From contig CM049314.1 of assembly GCA_026874595.1 (NCBI GenBank), positions 52,869,812 to 52,933,811 on the forward strand: a stretch of 64,000 bases of DNA. Direction: 5' to 3'. The notes below the pieces were generated by a model, which was not told the origin of the DNA, did not search any database, and worked only from the letters and a program-made list of their open reading frames with translations. The DNA is from Sipunculus nudus. Its lineage: Eukaryota > Annelida > Sipuncula > Golfingiida > Sipunculidae. Position numbers and translations under genes: made by a program. Position 1 is the first letter of the stretch. Every line of letters begins with the position of its first letter. Shown here one piece after another: positions 22,341-34,490 of this stretch.

Positions 22341-23734
22341 GAAATTGATAAACATAAAACAAATTTGATGGAATAAAAACATATGGATCTAATGCAAACA
22401 TTTGTTCATTATTTTCCTGCCTCAGGGGAATGGTGATCAGCTTTGTTTGTCCATCTCTCTGTCTATTTTTGAATATTTAATGATAATGATTTTTTTTCCT
22501 GTAAGCACTGTTGAAATAAATTTCATACCCTGTGTATATATATGCAAAGGTATTGTTAATCATAGGACCCTAATTTTTTTAATTTTTTTTTTATTAAATG
22601 TTATAGGCCACAGTTTTATATTTAGTTTATGGCCATTTGAAAATGGAGGGTTTGATTTTTTTCCAACATTTTATTCCAGTTAATAGATTAAACGTGTATT
22701 ATTATACTTCAGCTTATCTTCACTTTCTTCCTTATTCTATAATTGACAAGGTTACATACATTGCCAGTGGAGTGGATATTTTATTCACATATTACTGTTA
22801 CATTATTAAAAAATCCTCATACTTTTACAAATATGAGATTCCTGCATATATTTGCATAGTACATAAAAATGCAAAGTATTGGTAATGCAAACAGATATTA
22901 TAAAAATATTTAAACATATTTTAATATATGATTATCACCAGATACCAGGGCCATTTCTTCAGCTTTTCAAATGTATATACAAAATAACATTAGAAATTGA
23001 TATTTTTCACAGTTGCTAAATTTTTACAAAATTCAGCTGAGTGCCGTGACCCATGCATGAGTCCTTGTTTTAACTTAGATATGTTAAAACAGTTCATTTT
23101 TTTCACAAATTAATGTGTTTGTTCCATTTATCCCCCACCCCAATAAATGCGACTGGTTTTCTCCAGCAAAAATATCTGAAAATAATCTTGAAATGAAACC
23201 CTCCCGAAATTTAATAACCACGATTGTGTTCTTTGTTGAGTGACCAGTATAGGTTACACTGACGTAGCGGCGTGCCTGGAGATTCTGTGTAGGATTTGAC
23301 AGGACAGAGCCGAATGCAATACCGCACTTCAAGACTCTCGTAAATATTGCATTATGCAACAGGGCAGTTACCCATTATGGTATCTGGTAATGAATCTTTT
23401 TAGCTATTTTATGACACCTGTTTTGTAAATGTAGAGCGACTATAAGCGCAACAGTGAAACGGCCAGTAAATGATGTTAATATTCTATGAATTGTTCAGCG
23501 CAGTGCTGCCATCAGGAGCTCCCAATGAAAACAAGTTAATAACGCGAAAACCAATCACACATGATATGTATTTCTGGGTTGAATTAAGAAGTGTATTGTC
23601 CTAGGAGCTAGGAAAATATCATAATTGTGCCGGAAACAGGGTAGATATATTTTTAAATGGACAGAGTGTTAAACATTACAAAGTTGGCTGCAGAAAAGGT
23701 CGGTCTAGCCTATACACGGAAGCTAGGTTTGGCG
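22341..23734. other. No gene seen
   Basis: AT-rich, T-run-rich sequence. Plus-strand frames at 22402-22885 encode low-complexity hydrophobic peptides from T-rich DNA and are rejected. The minus-strand frame at 23084-23359 has no supporting signal. Confidence 0.3.
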
Positions 23735-23785
23735 GCCATATTGGCCTCGTTGTGGTTTGGCGAGTAAACAAACACCACGTGCTTT
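23735..23785. promoter_or_regulatory. Candidate regulatory cluster: GTAAACA and CACGTG
   Basis: The segment carries ggcggccatattgg, then TTGGCGAGTAAACA (23757-23770; the GTAAACA is forkhead-like) and CACGTG (23776-23781; E-box). The 14-mer and E-box recur inverted at 26626-26649 beside the macrosatellite. Promoter function is a guess. Confidence 0.25.
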
Positions 23786-23789
23786 TGTA

Positions 23790-24118
23790 TTATTATGGAA
23801 ATAAACGTAAATCATAACTTAATCCACTACACCTTTCATATTTTCTTTCATGACTGAGTAAAATAATGTTATATAACCTGACACCGTTGAAATTAAACAT
23901 CCCACAGCTGTTAAGGAAAATGTATCTCATGACACTATTAACATAGACAGCCGTCAAGAGGCCCGTATATCATCAGCTCCTTGATATCACTTGGCGGTTG
24001 TGTCACAGTCAGTTCAGTGGGCAATGCTTTCCATATGATACGGTTTTTCGGGTTAGATAAGACAAATCATGACTTCTTCATTATACTTATTTCATCTTGT
24101 ATAAGTTTTGACCAAATA
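23790..24118. other. No gene seen
   Basis: Moderately complex sequence, no coding or repeat signal recognised. Confidence 0.3.
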
Positions 24119-24180
24119 TAATATATATATATATTATTTATTATGTATATCTTTATATATACATGTATATATATGTATAT

Positions 24181-24231
<51 letters not shown>

Positions 24232-24603
24232 AGCACAGAAACTGATTATTACAAAATATATATATATCAAAATAATTTGAGCACGTATGTGAACAAGCTT
24301 ATTTGTGTATGTGTGTGTGTATACATATGTATAAATATTATATTATATATATGTATATATATATTAATATATATATATGTATATATACACACATATATCT
24401 CTAAAATCAAAAGCAAAAAAACTGTTTATTCCACAATAGATATATTAAAATAATAAAACATATATATGTACATGTTCATCTGTGTATGTTTGTATATATA
24501 TAATATTAATATCATTATACAGAATTTAATACAATTAAATTTTATATATATAAAAAAGACAATACATATTTATATATATATTTAAAATATTTAATAAAAT
24601 GTA

Positions 24604-24655
<52 letters not shown>
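24119..24655. repeat. TA-rich microsatellite cluster
   Basis: Runs of (TA)n at 24119-24134, 24187-24228 and 24606-24654 with interspersed tatatgtat and (TG)n stretches. The frames on both strands (24067-24453) are translations of the dinucleotide repeats. Confidence 0.9.
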
Positions 24656-24658
<3 letters not shown>

Positions 24659-26078
24659 GTCGTTGTAATAATATTGATTATAGCCTGTTAATTTAAATAT
24701 ATCGATAAATTTTAGGTTATAATTCTACATTGATTTCAAGAACAATAATCTTCTATTTCCATACCCATAAATCATGCTAAATAAAAAAATGGTGTACATT
24801 TTTAATACTATACTGTATTACCGGGCCATATGAGTTGCTTTTCTTTTATGATCAATTCCACCAATTGTGGTGTTGTGTAGGTCATGTAGAACTAGGAACA
24901 AAATGAAACTTATGTAAAAAATCAGTTATATATTATTCCATGATTTAATTATAATAAGACTTGATGAAAACTGTAACTATAAGATCTGGCAATGAATGAT
25001 GTTGTGAATACCTGTCATCTTTTTATGTAGCGAACTTATTGAAGACATATTCTAATTGTATTGACGAATATAACATTTTTTTCCAAAATAAAGGCATAAT
25101 AATTTATATTATAATGTGCATGCAGTTTAATATTTCGATGGTAATTAATTAAAAGTTATGCTAGAACACATTAAACTGGTTTCAAGAGTAAGATACAAGA
25201 TGTTCATTATTTCAAGATAAACAAATAATGACAGATCATTATAAATATTCTCAGAGAGAGTATATGAATGAGTATTTGCAAACACTCTACTAAACCATTA
25301 GTTTTGGATCCCTTCATATACAACATTTATTCACGTCATCAGAAAATCCATAGAGAAATTATATTTTAGACGAATGTCATATTATATTATATTATATTAA
25401 ATCGTAAAAACATAATATAAAATTTTCCTTTACTTATATTTATATTGCTAAACGTTGTTCGCCAGTGAAAACACAATTTTCTTGGCAATATTTCTAATTT
25501 AACATGAAATTCAACTGCGTATACTATATATATAAAAAAAAGCTTAAGTCAGGCAACCAGGCAAAGCCCATCATAAACAAATGTGTCCAGTCTGACCGGT
25601 CTAGCCAAATGTTCAGACATTTCTTGCAAACCATTATGAAAAGGGCCTAATTACGTGCCTTAATTAGATGTTAACGAATAAAATTTGTCATATTCTGTTT
25701 TTGAGGCTGGCTGAGTTCTAAGAAGAAAGTAATTATATTGGTTAAATAAATTTAAGAAATAGCTTAATGAAAATTAGGTGCGCCATGAAACAACAGCATA
25801 TATACAGAATACGATACAAATATAATTACCAAAAATTAATGGCAGACTGTGTAAATACCATGTACCACGTCGGACCCATTCCGCCTTTGCGTGATTCCCT
25901 TCACTGTGAAACAATTTCAACTTTAATGAATTATACTCATGTTTATATTTTTTTTCTGTTATATTATTTTGTTTTGGGTACAAAAATGTTTGCAAAGAAT
26001 CATGTAAAGTTATTTTTGTATATTATTTCATTACATATATTAATACGCCCCTTTGAAGCATTTTCTTACCAGACTATG

Positions 26079-26080
<2 letters not shown>
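24656..26080. other. AT-rich, no gene seen
   Basis: No coding frame with character beyond chance. A short (ATATT)n run is near 25379-25398. The frame 25767-26150 ends in the neighbouring TA microsatellite and overlaps a minus-strand frame; neither is supported. Confidence 0.3.
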
Positions 26081-26137
<57 letters not shown>

Positions 26138-26170
26138 AACATATATATAAATATATATATATATATATGT
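26081..26170. repeat. (TA)n microsatellite
   Basis: Long TA/AT dinucleotide run with a short interruption (caaacatatatataaa). Confidence 0.95.
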
Positions 26171-26619
26171 ATATCCAACACTGAAAGTTTTATTAAAGTC
26201 TTTAAATTTAACCAGATGCATAATCATCAGCAGTTAATAAGTTGCATGATCCGATAGGAATTCCCTGTGTGTCATGAATCCCTAGACATTAGTAATCATA
26301 GTGTAAAGTCTGCTGTTAAACCTCAGATGAAATGTAAATGTATCACAAGACCACGGCCTGGACATCCTATCAATATTAAGGAGATGTGACGACATGTATA
26401 CCAGACCAGAACAGACACGCCATACTGGCCCAGCCACTGTCTGACAGATGGTGGATTTCTTCCCATTAAAGCTAAATCTGGTCACAACATCATGGGCTTA
26501 ACCTACTTTTAGTTATACTCGTTGGATTGGAATGTTAATTTAGACCAGCACCATGTTTATTTAATCCAAAACAGGTGTAAACTTTTCAATATTATTATAT
26601 ATTTTAACACCATATTCAA
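26171..26619. other. Unique left flank of the array, no gene seen
   Basis: Single-copy-looking sequence with no supported frame. The minus-strand frame at 26282-26485 lacks splice or start context. Confidence 0.3.
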
Positions 26620-26694
26620 AGCGCCCACGTGCTACTGTTTACTCGCCAACCGGAAGTAAACAAAGTTTTCATCCGGGGCCCTCACTTCCATATA
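26620..26694. promoter_or_regulatory. Composite motif cluster at the left edge of the array
   Basis: CACGTG (26626-26631) and TGTTTACTCGCCAA (26636-26649) are the inverted counterpart of the cluster at 23757-23781. Next comes an ETS/forkhead-like ggaagtaaaca (26653-26663). The array's first CACGTG begins about 45 bp later. It could be a promoter or boundary element; function is unproven. Confidence 0.25.
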
Positions 26695-26695
26695 G

Positions 26696-27169
26696 GACAC
26701 GTGGCTGTATTTATTTTCCCTATATAACATCTATAAAACACCTGAGGTTTGGGCCTCTTTTAAATAATTTTCAAAATAAATTCTGATATTAAACTTTTTT
26801 TTACCTGAGAATTTGTTGTTTCTTCAGTCAAACTAGACCAAGAAAAATGGGGCTTGTGTATCTCCTTTTTTAACAATCCTGGCCCGAATGCAGTGAAGCC
26901 CAAAATACCCCACCAAGCAGTCCCAAACAAGCATTTGGACAACATCTCTTTGATTGGCCATAGATTTTAAAAAAAAATGACCAATACTGTCAATTTTATT
27001 GGAAATTATGCTTAACATACTTAAAAATCAAACAATGGGGTGTTTTTGATGCTCCAGCACATGATGGCTAGAGCCAACCAGAGAAAGCCAGACCATTTAC
27101 TACTCTCCTTCAGGTTCAGGGCTTGGTGACCCCAGGTCATGTAAACAAATAGGACCACGTGACCTTAAG
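26696..27169. repeat. 474-bp segment absent from units 5, 10 and 16
   Basis: Coordinates are those in unit 1. The segment begins at gacacgtgg and ends at ccacgtgaccttaag, so a CACGTG box lies close to each end (about 26698 and 27155). Both breakpoints have 'aag', a 3-bp microhomology. Confidence 0.95.
26805..26881 (-). CDS. Weak candidate minus-strand exon C
   Basis: A donor-like CAG|GTAAAA ends the segment at 26805. The closest phase-compatible acceptor is cattcgggccag, giving LLKKEIHKPHFSWSSLTEET and a few more residues. Its start would accept the single base left by candidate exon B. The acceptor is weak, and longer readings of the same frame (to 26945) are equally possible. It lies in the segment deleted from the short units. 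Confidence 0.2.
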
Positions 27170-27611
27170 ATACACAATTTTATTTGCCCCCTATTTACAT
27201 GAAAGCAAACTATAATGGCATGAAAGCACTATCAGAATTCAAAGTTACAGGACCCTATCACTAAAAAATAATATTTCAGAGCCCTATAACTATCCTATTA
27301 TCTAGTGCGGTATACCTGACAGTGGCCACTGTGAAAAATCAAATATCATTCTGCAATTATTCTAAACTTATCTCACTTTTCTATATGTGAGGCACTATTT
27401 ACTTAGTGCTAATATGTAATACCCCTGATATGTTATTAAAGACCAAATTGTGTGGGAGACATATCTGATATATGCTCTGATTATGTCAGACTTAGAAAAA
27501 AAGCATGATTTTCAATATAGTTTTGGTGTCTGGGACTCCATCCAACCTGGACAGTCAGGTTTATAATAAAATATGCTGAAAAGTACTCTGGAAGTACAGT
27601 GTCATGGATAC

Positions 27612-27701
27612 CTGACTCTAAGAAATTGATGAAACAAGAGTCTGTAGTGAATATTGTTGCCTGATGACTGTCTTCATTTCCAATGCCTGTATGCATGGTG
27701 T
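27612..27701 (-). CDS. Candidate minus-strand exon B, 90 bp, phase 1-1
   Basis: Minus strand: acceptor ttgctgttttgcccag, 90 open bases (peptide beginning TMHTGIGNEDSHQATIF, ending NFLES), then a donor, CAG|GTATCC. It takes two bases at its start and leaves one at its end, the same phase as exon A, so the two would splice in frame. It is found in all 18 units; unit 13 carries a 3-bp in-frame loss inside it (near 52506). The surrounding frame also stays open through 27481-27717 without splicing. Family not recognised. Confidence 0.4.
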
Positions 27702-27871
27702 CTGGGCAAAACAGCAATTCTGAATTCAGTCACTGTTGATCTTCACCCAACATTTAGAAAATGAGTTTCTGGATCTGAAAATACATCAGATTATTTCACA
27801 TTATTAATAAAAGATGAAAATATAATGATGTGTCAGTGTTATTACTGTTATAAGTATAACTTTACATATAA

Positions 27872-27872
<1 letters not shown>

Positions 27873-27919
<47 letters not shown>
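27873..27919. repeat. (TA)n in unit 1
   Basis: TA run present in every unit with copy-to-copy length variation. Confidence 0.95.
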
Positions 27920-27921
<2 letters not shown>

Positions 27922-27986
27922 CAAACAATATACATATGAACATATATATATTCATATATTTATATCTATATATATATATATAAATT

Positions 27987-27993
<7 letters not shown>

Positions 27994-28026
<33 letters not shown>
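27994..28026. repeat. (CA)n in unit 1
   Basis: CA run present in every unit, variable in length. On the same strand a (TG)n run follows about 340 bp later, so the two can pair in a transcript or single strand. Confidence 0.95.
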
Positions 28027-28028
<2 letters not shown>

Positions 28029-28325
28029 TACTGGTGACAGTTGATCCATGCTGTCAAATAGGGAAAATGCTAATCATGGGAAATTATTCGAGCCTGCTGT
28101 TATACAATAATGCACATACTGGCCATATACCATTGCTTTTTTATTCATTGAGGCCATAAAATTCACCAAATGACACATTTTAACTACACCTTTTTTTTTG
28201 CAATGAGTCAACATGCACAAAATCCATGTAAAAATAAAACATGATATACAGAAACATGGTATGTCAAGATATTGTGCAACCTCAAATTTGGCAAATGAAT
28301 GGGGCGCAAACAAATGGGGGTTTAT

Positions 28326-28343
28326 AAATAAATAAATAAATAA
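28326..28343. repeat. (AAAT)n in unit 1
   Basis: Short aaataaataaataaat run, constant in all copies inspected. Confidence 0.9.
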
Positions 28344-28355
28344 TTATATATTTAC

Positions 28356-28364
<9 letters not shown>

Positions 28365-28408
<44 letters not shown>
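28365..28408. repeat. (TG)n in unit 1
   Basis: TG run; one of the longest and most variable tracts among units, clearly shorter in units 3 and 5. Confidence 0.95.
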
Positions 28409-28410
<2 letters not shown>

Positions 28411-28460
28411 AATACCCAGTCATGAACCAAAAGTAGAAAAAAAGCAATTCCTCTCTTCTA

Positions 28461-28520
28461 CCCCCCCCCCCCCCCCTGTTCTCCTGTTCCCTTATCATTC
28501 TGCCCCCCCCCCCCCCCCCC
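28461..28520. repeat. Paired poly-C tracts in unit 1
   Basis: C16 at 28461-28476 and C18 at 28503-28520, separated by tgttctcctgttcccttatc and a few more bases. They recur in every unit with variable lengths. They could form G-quadruplex or i-motif structures and slip during replication. Confidence 0.95.
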
Positions 28521-28681
28521 AAATACGGCCATTCACCCTAAAAGTCATCCACACCACTCCAAGTGAAATGCCGACACAAATCTGGCACCAAAAAGTGTTG
28601 TTTACCTATTGAAATCAGCCCTAGAATTGTAATCCAGTCTTGTTATGGTATGAAGATAGAGTGACAGTTCATGTTTCTTAC

Positions 28682-28729
28682 CTGTCAGGAATCCGCTTCC
28701 CAAAACCAAGTTTTTCTCATAAAAACAGC
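28682..28729 (-). CDS. Candidate minus-strand exon A, 48 bp, phase 1-1
   Basis: Minus strand: a strong acceptor (attctttatttccag), 48 bases, then a consensus donor (GACAG|GTAAGAA). In the only open reading phase it encodes CFYEKNLVLGSGFLT, starting with two bases of a split codon and leaving one. The strength of both splice sites around a frame-open 48-bp multiple-of-three segment is the best gene-like signal in the unit. It is present in all 18 units, including the short ones. The LVLGSGF stretch resembles a nucleotide-binding glycine loop, but it is too short to assign. Confidence 0.45.
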
Positions 28730-28852
28730 CTGGAAATAAAGAATATAGTACTTGAATAAGCTGAAAAGACTCTGAACATCAGTTCAGGCACAGTTTTGTG
28801 GCAGCGATCAGCCTGTATTATCACCCACATCGTAAAGACAGGTTTTTGTGAA

Positions 28853-30029
28853 GGACACGTGGCTGTATTTATTTTCCCTATATAACATCTATAAAACACC
28901 TGAGGTTTGGGCCTCTTTTAAATAATTTTCAAAATAAATTCTGATATTAAACTTTTTTTTACCTGAGAATTTGTTGTTTCTTCAGTCAAACTAGACCAAG
29001 AAAAATGGGGCTTGTGTATCTCCTTTTTTAACAATCCTGGCCCGAATGCAGTGAAGCCCAAAATACCCCACCAAGCAGTCCCAAACAAGCATTTGGACAA
29101 CATCTCTTTGATTGGCCATAGATTTTAAAAAAAAATGACCAATACTGTCAATTTTATTGGAAATTATGCTTAACATACTTAAAAATCAAACAATGGGGTG
29201 TTTTTGATGCTCCAGCACATGATGGCTAGAGCCAACCAGAGAAAGCCAGACCATTTACTACTCTCCTTCAGGTTCAGGGCTTGGTGACCCCAGGTCATGT
29301 AAACAAATAGGACCACGTGACCTTAAGATACACAATTTTATTTGCCCCCTATTTACATGAAAGCAAACTATAATGGCATGAAAGCACTATCAGAATTCAA
29401 AGTTACAGGACCCTATCACTAAAAAATAATATTTCAGAGCCCTATAACTATCCTATTATCTAGTGCGGTATACCTGACAGTGGCCACTGTGAAAAATCAA
29501 ATATCATTCTGCAATTATTCTAAACTTATCTCACTTTTCTATATGTGAGGCACTATTTACTTAGTGCTAATATGTAATACCCCTGATATGTTATTAAAGA
29601 CCAAATTGTGTGGGAGACATATCTGATATATGCTCTGATTATGTCAGACTTAGAAAAAAAGCATGATTTTCAATATAGTTTTGGTGTCTGGGACTCCATC
29701 CAACCTGGACAGTCAGGTTTATAATAAAATATGCTGAAAAGTACTCTGGAAGTACAGTGTCATGGATACCTGACTCTAAGAAATTGATGAAACAAGAGTC
29801 TGTAGTGAATATTGTTGCCTGATGACTGTCTTCATTTCCAATGCCTGTATGCATGGTGTCTGGGCAAAACAGCAATTCTGAATTCAGTCACTGTTGATCT
29901 TCACCCAACATTTAGAAAATGAGTTTCTGGATCTGAAAATACATCAGATTATTTCACATTATTAATAAAAGATGAAAATATAATGATGTGTCAGTGTTAT
30001 TACTGTTATAAGTATAACTTTACATATAA

Positions 30030-30081
<52 letters not shown>

Positions 30082-30146
30082 CAAACAATATACATATGAA
30101 CATATATATATTCATATATTTATATCTATATATATATATATAAATT

Positions 30147-30190
<44 letters not shown>

Positions 30191-30517
30191 TACTGGTGAC
30201 AGTTGATCCATGCTGTCAAATAGGGAAAATGCTAATCATGGGAAATTATTCGAGCCTGCTGTTATACAATAATGCACATACTGGCCATATACCATTGCTT
30301 TTTTATTCATTGAGGCCATAAAATTCACCAAATGACACATTTTAACTACACCTTTTTTTTTGCAATGAGTCAACATGCACAAAATCCATGTAAAAATAAA
30401 ACATGATATACAGAAACATGGTATGTCAAGATATTGTGCAACCTCAAATTTGGCAAATGAATGGGGCGCAAACAAATGGGGGTTTATAAATAAATAAATA
30501 AATAATTATATATTTAC

Positions 30518-30568
<51 letters not shown>

Positions 30569-31007
30569 AATACCCAGTCATGAACCAAAAGTAGAAAAAA
30601 AGCAATTCCTCTCTTCTACCCCCCCCCCCCCCCCTGTTCTCCTGTTCCCTTATCATTCTGCCCCCCCCCCCCCCCAAATACGGCCATTCACCCTAAAAGT
30701 CATCCACACCACTCCAAGTGAAATGCCGACACAAATCTGGCACCAAAAAGTGTTGTTTACCTATTGAAATCAGCCCTAGAATTGTAATCCAGTCTTGTTA
30801 TGGTATGAAGATAGAGTGACAGTTCATGTTTCTTACCTGTCAGGAATCCGCTTCCCAAAACCAAGTTTTTCTCATAAAAACAGCCTGGAAATAAAGAATA
30901 TAGTACTTGAATAAGCTGAAAAGACTCTGAACATCAGTTCAGGCACAGTTTTGTGGCAGCGATCAGCCTGTATTATCACCCACATCGTAAAGACAGGTTT
31001 TTGTGAA
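28853..31007. repeat. Macrosatellite unit 2 (2155 bp)
   Basis: Full unit. Differences from unit 1 are in the dinucleotide and poly-C tract lengths. Confidence 0.97.
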
Positions 31008-32184
31008 GGACACGTGGCTGTATTTATTTTCCCTATATAACATCTATAAAACACCTGAGGTTTGGGCCTCTTTTAAATAATTTTCAAAATAAATTCTGAT
31101 ATTAAACTTTTTTTTACCTGAGAATTTGTTGTTTCTTCAGTCAAACTAGACCAAGAAAAATGGGGCTTGTGTATCTCCTTTTTTAACAATCCTGGCCCGA
31201 ATGCAGTGAAGCCCAAAATACCCCACCAAGCAGTCCCAAACAAGCATTTGGACAACATCTCTTTGATTGGCCATAGATTTTAAAAAAAAATGACCAATAC
31301 TGTCAATTTTATTGGAAATTATGCTTAACATACTTAAAAATCAAACAATGGGGTGTTTTTGATGCTCCAGCACATGATGGCTAGAGCCAACCAGAGAAAG
31401 CCAGACCATTTACTACTCTCCTTCAGGTTCAGGGCTTGGTGACCCCAGGTCATGTAAACAAATAGGACCACGTGACCTTAAGATACACAATTTTATTTGC
31501 CCCCTATTTACATGAAAGCAAACTATAATGGCATGAAAGCACTATCAGAATTCAAAGTTACAGGACCCTATCACTAAAAAATAATATTTCAGAGCCCTAT
31601 AACTATCCTATTATCTAGTGCGGTATACCTGACAGTGGCCACTGTGAAAAATCAAATATCATTCTGCAATTATTCTAAACTTATCTCACTTTTCTATATG
31701 TGAGGCACTATTTACTTAGTGCTAATATGTAATACCCCTGATATGTTATTAAAGACCAAATTGTGTGGGAGACATATCTGATATATGCTCTGATTATGTC
31801 AGACTTAGAAAAAAAGCATGATTTTCAATATAGTTTTGGTGTCTGGGACTCCATCCAACCTGGACAGTCAGGTTTATAATAAAATATGCTGAAAAGTACT
31901 CTGGAAGTACAGTGTCATGGATACCTGACTCTAAGAAATTGATGAAACAAGAGTCTGTAGTGAATATTGTTGCCTGATGACTGTCTTCATTTCCAATGCC
32001 TGTATGCATGGTGTCTGGGCAAAACAGCAATTCTGAATTCAGTCACTGTTGATCTTCACCCAACATTTAGAAAATGAGTTTCTGGATCTGAAAATACATC
32101 AGATTATTTCACATTATTAATAAAAGATGAAAATATAATGATGTGTCAGTGTTATTACTGTTATAAGTATAACTTTACATATAA

Positions 32185-32234
<50 letters not shown>

Positions 32235-32299
32235 CAAACAATATACATATGAACATATATATATTCATATATTTATATCTATATATATATATATAAATT

Positions 32300-32341
<42 letters not shown>

Positions 32342-32668
32342 TACTGGTGACAGTTGATCCATGCTGTCAAATAGGGAAAATGCTAATCATGGGAAATTAT
32401 TCGAGCCTGCTGTTATACAATAATGCACATACTGGCCATATACCATTGCTTTTTTATTCATTGAGGCCATAAAATTCACCAAATGACACATTTTAACTAC
32501 ACCTTTTTTTTTGCAATGAGTCAACATGCACAAAATCCATGTAAAAATAAAACATGATATACAGAAACATGGTATGTCAAGATATTGTGCAACCTCAAAT
32601 TTGGCAAATGAATGGGGCGCAAACAAATGGGGGTTTATAAATAAATAAATAAATAATTATATATTTAC

Positions 32669-32715
<47 letters not shown>

Positions 32716-33154
32716 AATACCCAGTCATGAACCAAAAGTAGAAAAAAAGCAATTCCTCTCTTCTACCCCCCCCCCCCCCCTGTTCTCCTGTTCCCTTATC
32801 ATTCTGCCCCCCCCCCCCCCCCAAATACGGCCATTCACCCTAAAAGTCATCCACACCACTCCAAGTGAAATGCCGACACAAATCTGGCACCAAAAAGTGT
32901 TGTTTACCTATTGAAATCAGCCCTAGAATTGTAATCCAGTCTTGTTATGGTATGAAGATAGAGTGACAGTTCATGTTTCTTACCTGTCAGGAATCCGCTT
33001 CCCAAAACCAAGTTTTTCTCATAAAAACAGCCTGGAAATAAAGAATATAGTACTTGAATAAGCTGAAAAGACTCTGAACATCAGTTCAGGCACAGTTTTG
33101 TGGCAGCGATCAGCCTGTATTATCACCCACATCGTAAAGACAGGTTTTTGTGAA
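31008..33154. repeat. Macrosatellite unit 3 (2147 bp)
   Basis: Full unit with shortened (TG)n and poly-C tracts. The changed poly-C length shifts the plus-strand microsatellite frame, showing that frame is not under constraint. Confidence 0.97.
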
Positions 33155-34331
33155 GGACACGTGGCTGTATTTATTTTCCCTATATAACATCTATAAAACA
33201 CCTGAGGTTTGGGCCTCTTTTAAATAATTTTCAAAATAAATTCTGATATTAAACTTTTTTTTACCTGAGAATTTGTTGTTTCTTCAGTCAAACTAGACCA
33301 AGAAAAATGGGGCTTGTGTATCTCCTTTTTTAACAATCCTGGCCCGAATGCAGTGAAGCCCAAAATACCCCACCAAGCAGTCCCAAACAAGCATTTGGAC
33401 AACATCTCTTTGATTGGCCATAGATTTTAAAAAAAAATGACCAATACTGTCAATTTTATTGGAAATTATGCTTAACATACTTAAAAATCAAACAATGGGG
33501 TGTTTTTGATGCTCCAGCACATGATGGCTAGAGCCAACCAGAGAAAGCCAGACCATTTACTACTCTCCTTCAGGTTCAGGGCTTGGTGACCCCAGGTCAT
33601 GTAAACAAATAGGACCACGTGACCTTAAGATACACAATTTTATTTGCCCCCTATTTACATGAAAGCAAACTATAATGGCATGAAAGCACTATCAGAATTC
33701 AAAGTTACAGGACCCTATCACTAAAAAATAATATTTCAGAGCCCTATAACTATCCTATTATCTAGTGCGGTATACCTGACAGTGGCCACTGTGAAAAATC
33801 AAATATCATTCTGCAATTATTCTAAACTTATCTCACTTTTCTATATGTGAGGCACTATTTACTTAGTGCTAATATGTAATACCCCTGATATGTTATTAAA
33901 GACCAAATTGTGTGGGAGACATATCTGATATATGCTCTGATTATGTCAGACTTAGAAAAAAAGCATGATTTTCAATATAGTTTTGGTGTCTGGGACTCCA
34001 TCCAACCTGGACAGTCAGGTTTATAATAAAATATGCTGAAAAGTACTCTGGAAGTACAGTGTCATGGATACCTGACTCTAAGAAATTGATGAAACAAGAG
34101 TCTGTAGTGAATATTGTTGCCTGATGACTGTCTTCATTTCCAATGCCTGTATGCATGGTGTCTGGGCAAAACAGCAATTCTGAATTCAGTCACTGTTGAT
34201 CTTCACCCAACATTTAGAAAATGAGTTTCTGGATCTGAAAATACATCAGATTATTTCACATTATTAATAAAAGATGAAAATATAATGATGTGTCAGTGTT
34301 ATTACTGTTATAAGTATAACTTTACATATAA

Positions 34332-34381
<50 letters not shown>

Positions 34382-34446
34382 CAAACAATATACATATGAA
34401 CATATATATATTCATATATTTATATCTATATATATATATATAAATT

Positions 34447-34490
<44 letters not shown>

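Larger units (their letters stand above)
26695..28852. repeat. Macrosatellite unit 1 (2158 bp)
   Basis: First unit, joined on the left to unique DNA (..cttccatata) exactly where other units are joined to ..tttttgtgaa. It is used here as the reference for internal features. Confidence 0.97.

Noticed and set aside
22402-22885. Two overlapping plus-strand hydrophobic frames that look like membrane proteins
   Set aside because: T-rich DNA produces Phe/Ile/Leu-rich frames by chance. There is no start context, splice signal or conserved motif.
24067-24453. Overlapping frames on both strands rich in Ile and Tyr
   Set aside because: They are direct translations of (TA)n and related microsatellites.
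27310-27345. Possible 13-nt minus-strand microexon between tttttcacag and a gtatac donor
   Set aside because: Its length is not a multiple of three and would break the frame that links the phase-1 exons.
28074-28313. Repeated 79-residue minus-strand frame present in all units
   Set aside because: It is identical in every copy only because the DNA is identical. It has no splice or start context and Cys/Phe-rich random-looking composition. It could not be excluded outright, but it is not supported.
28364-28612. Repeated plus-strand frame in the units beginning MCVCVCV and continuing through a Pro run
   Set aside because: It starts in (TG)n and passes through both poly-C tracts. Its frame changes with tract length from unit to unit (for example in units 3, 5 and 15-16), so it is not maintained.
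28610-28660. Possible 15-nt minus-strand microexon (ctag|ggctgatttcaatag|gtaaac) downstream of exon A
   Set aside because: The intron separating it from exon A would be only about 60 nt, and nothing else supports it.
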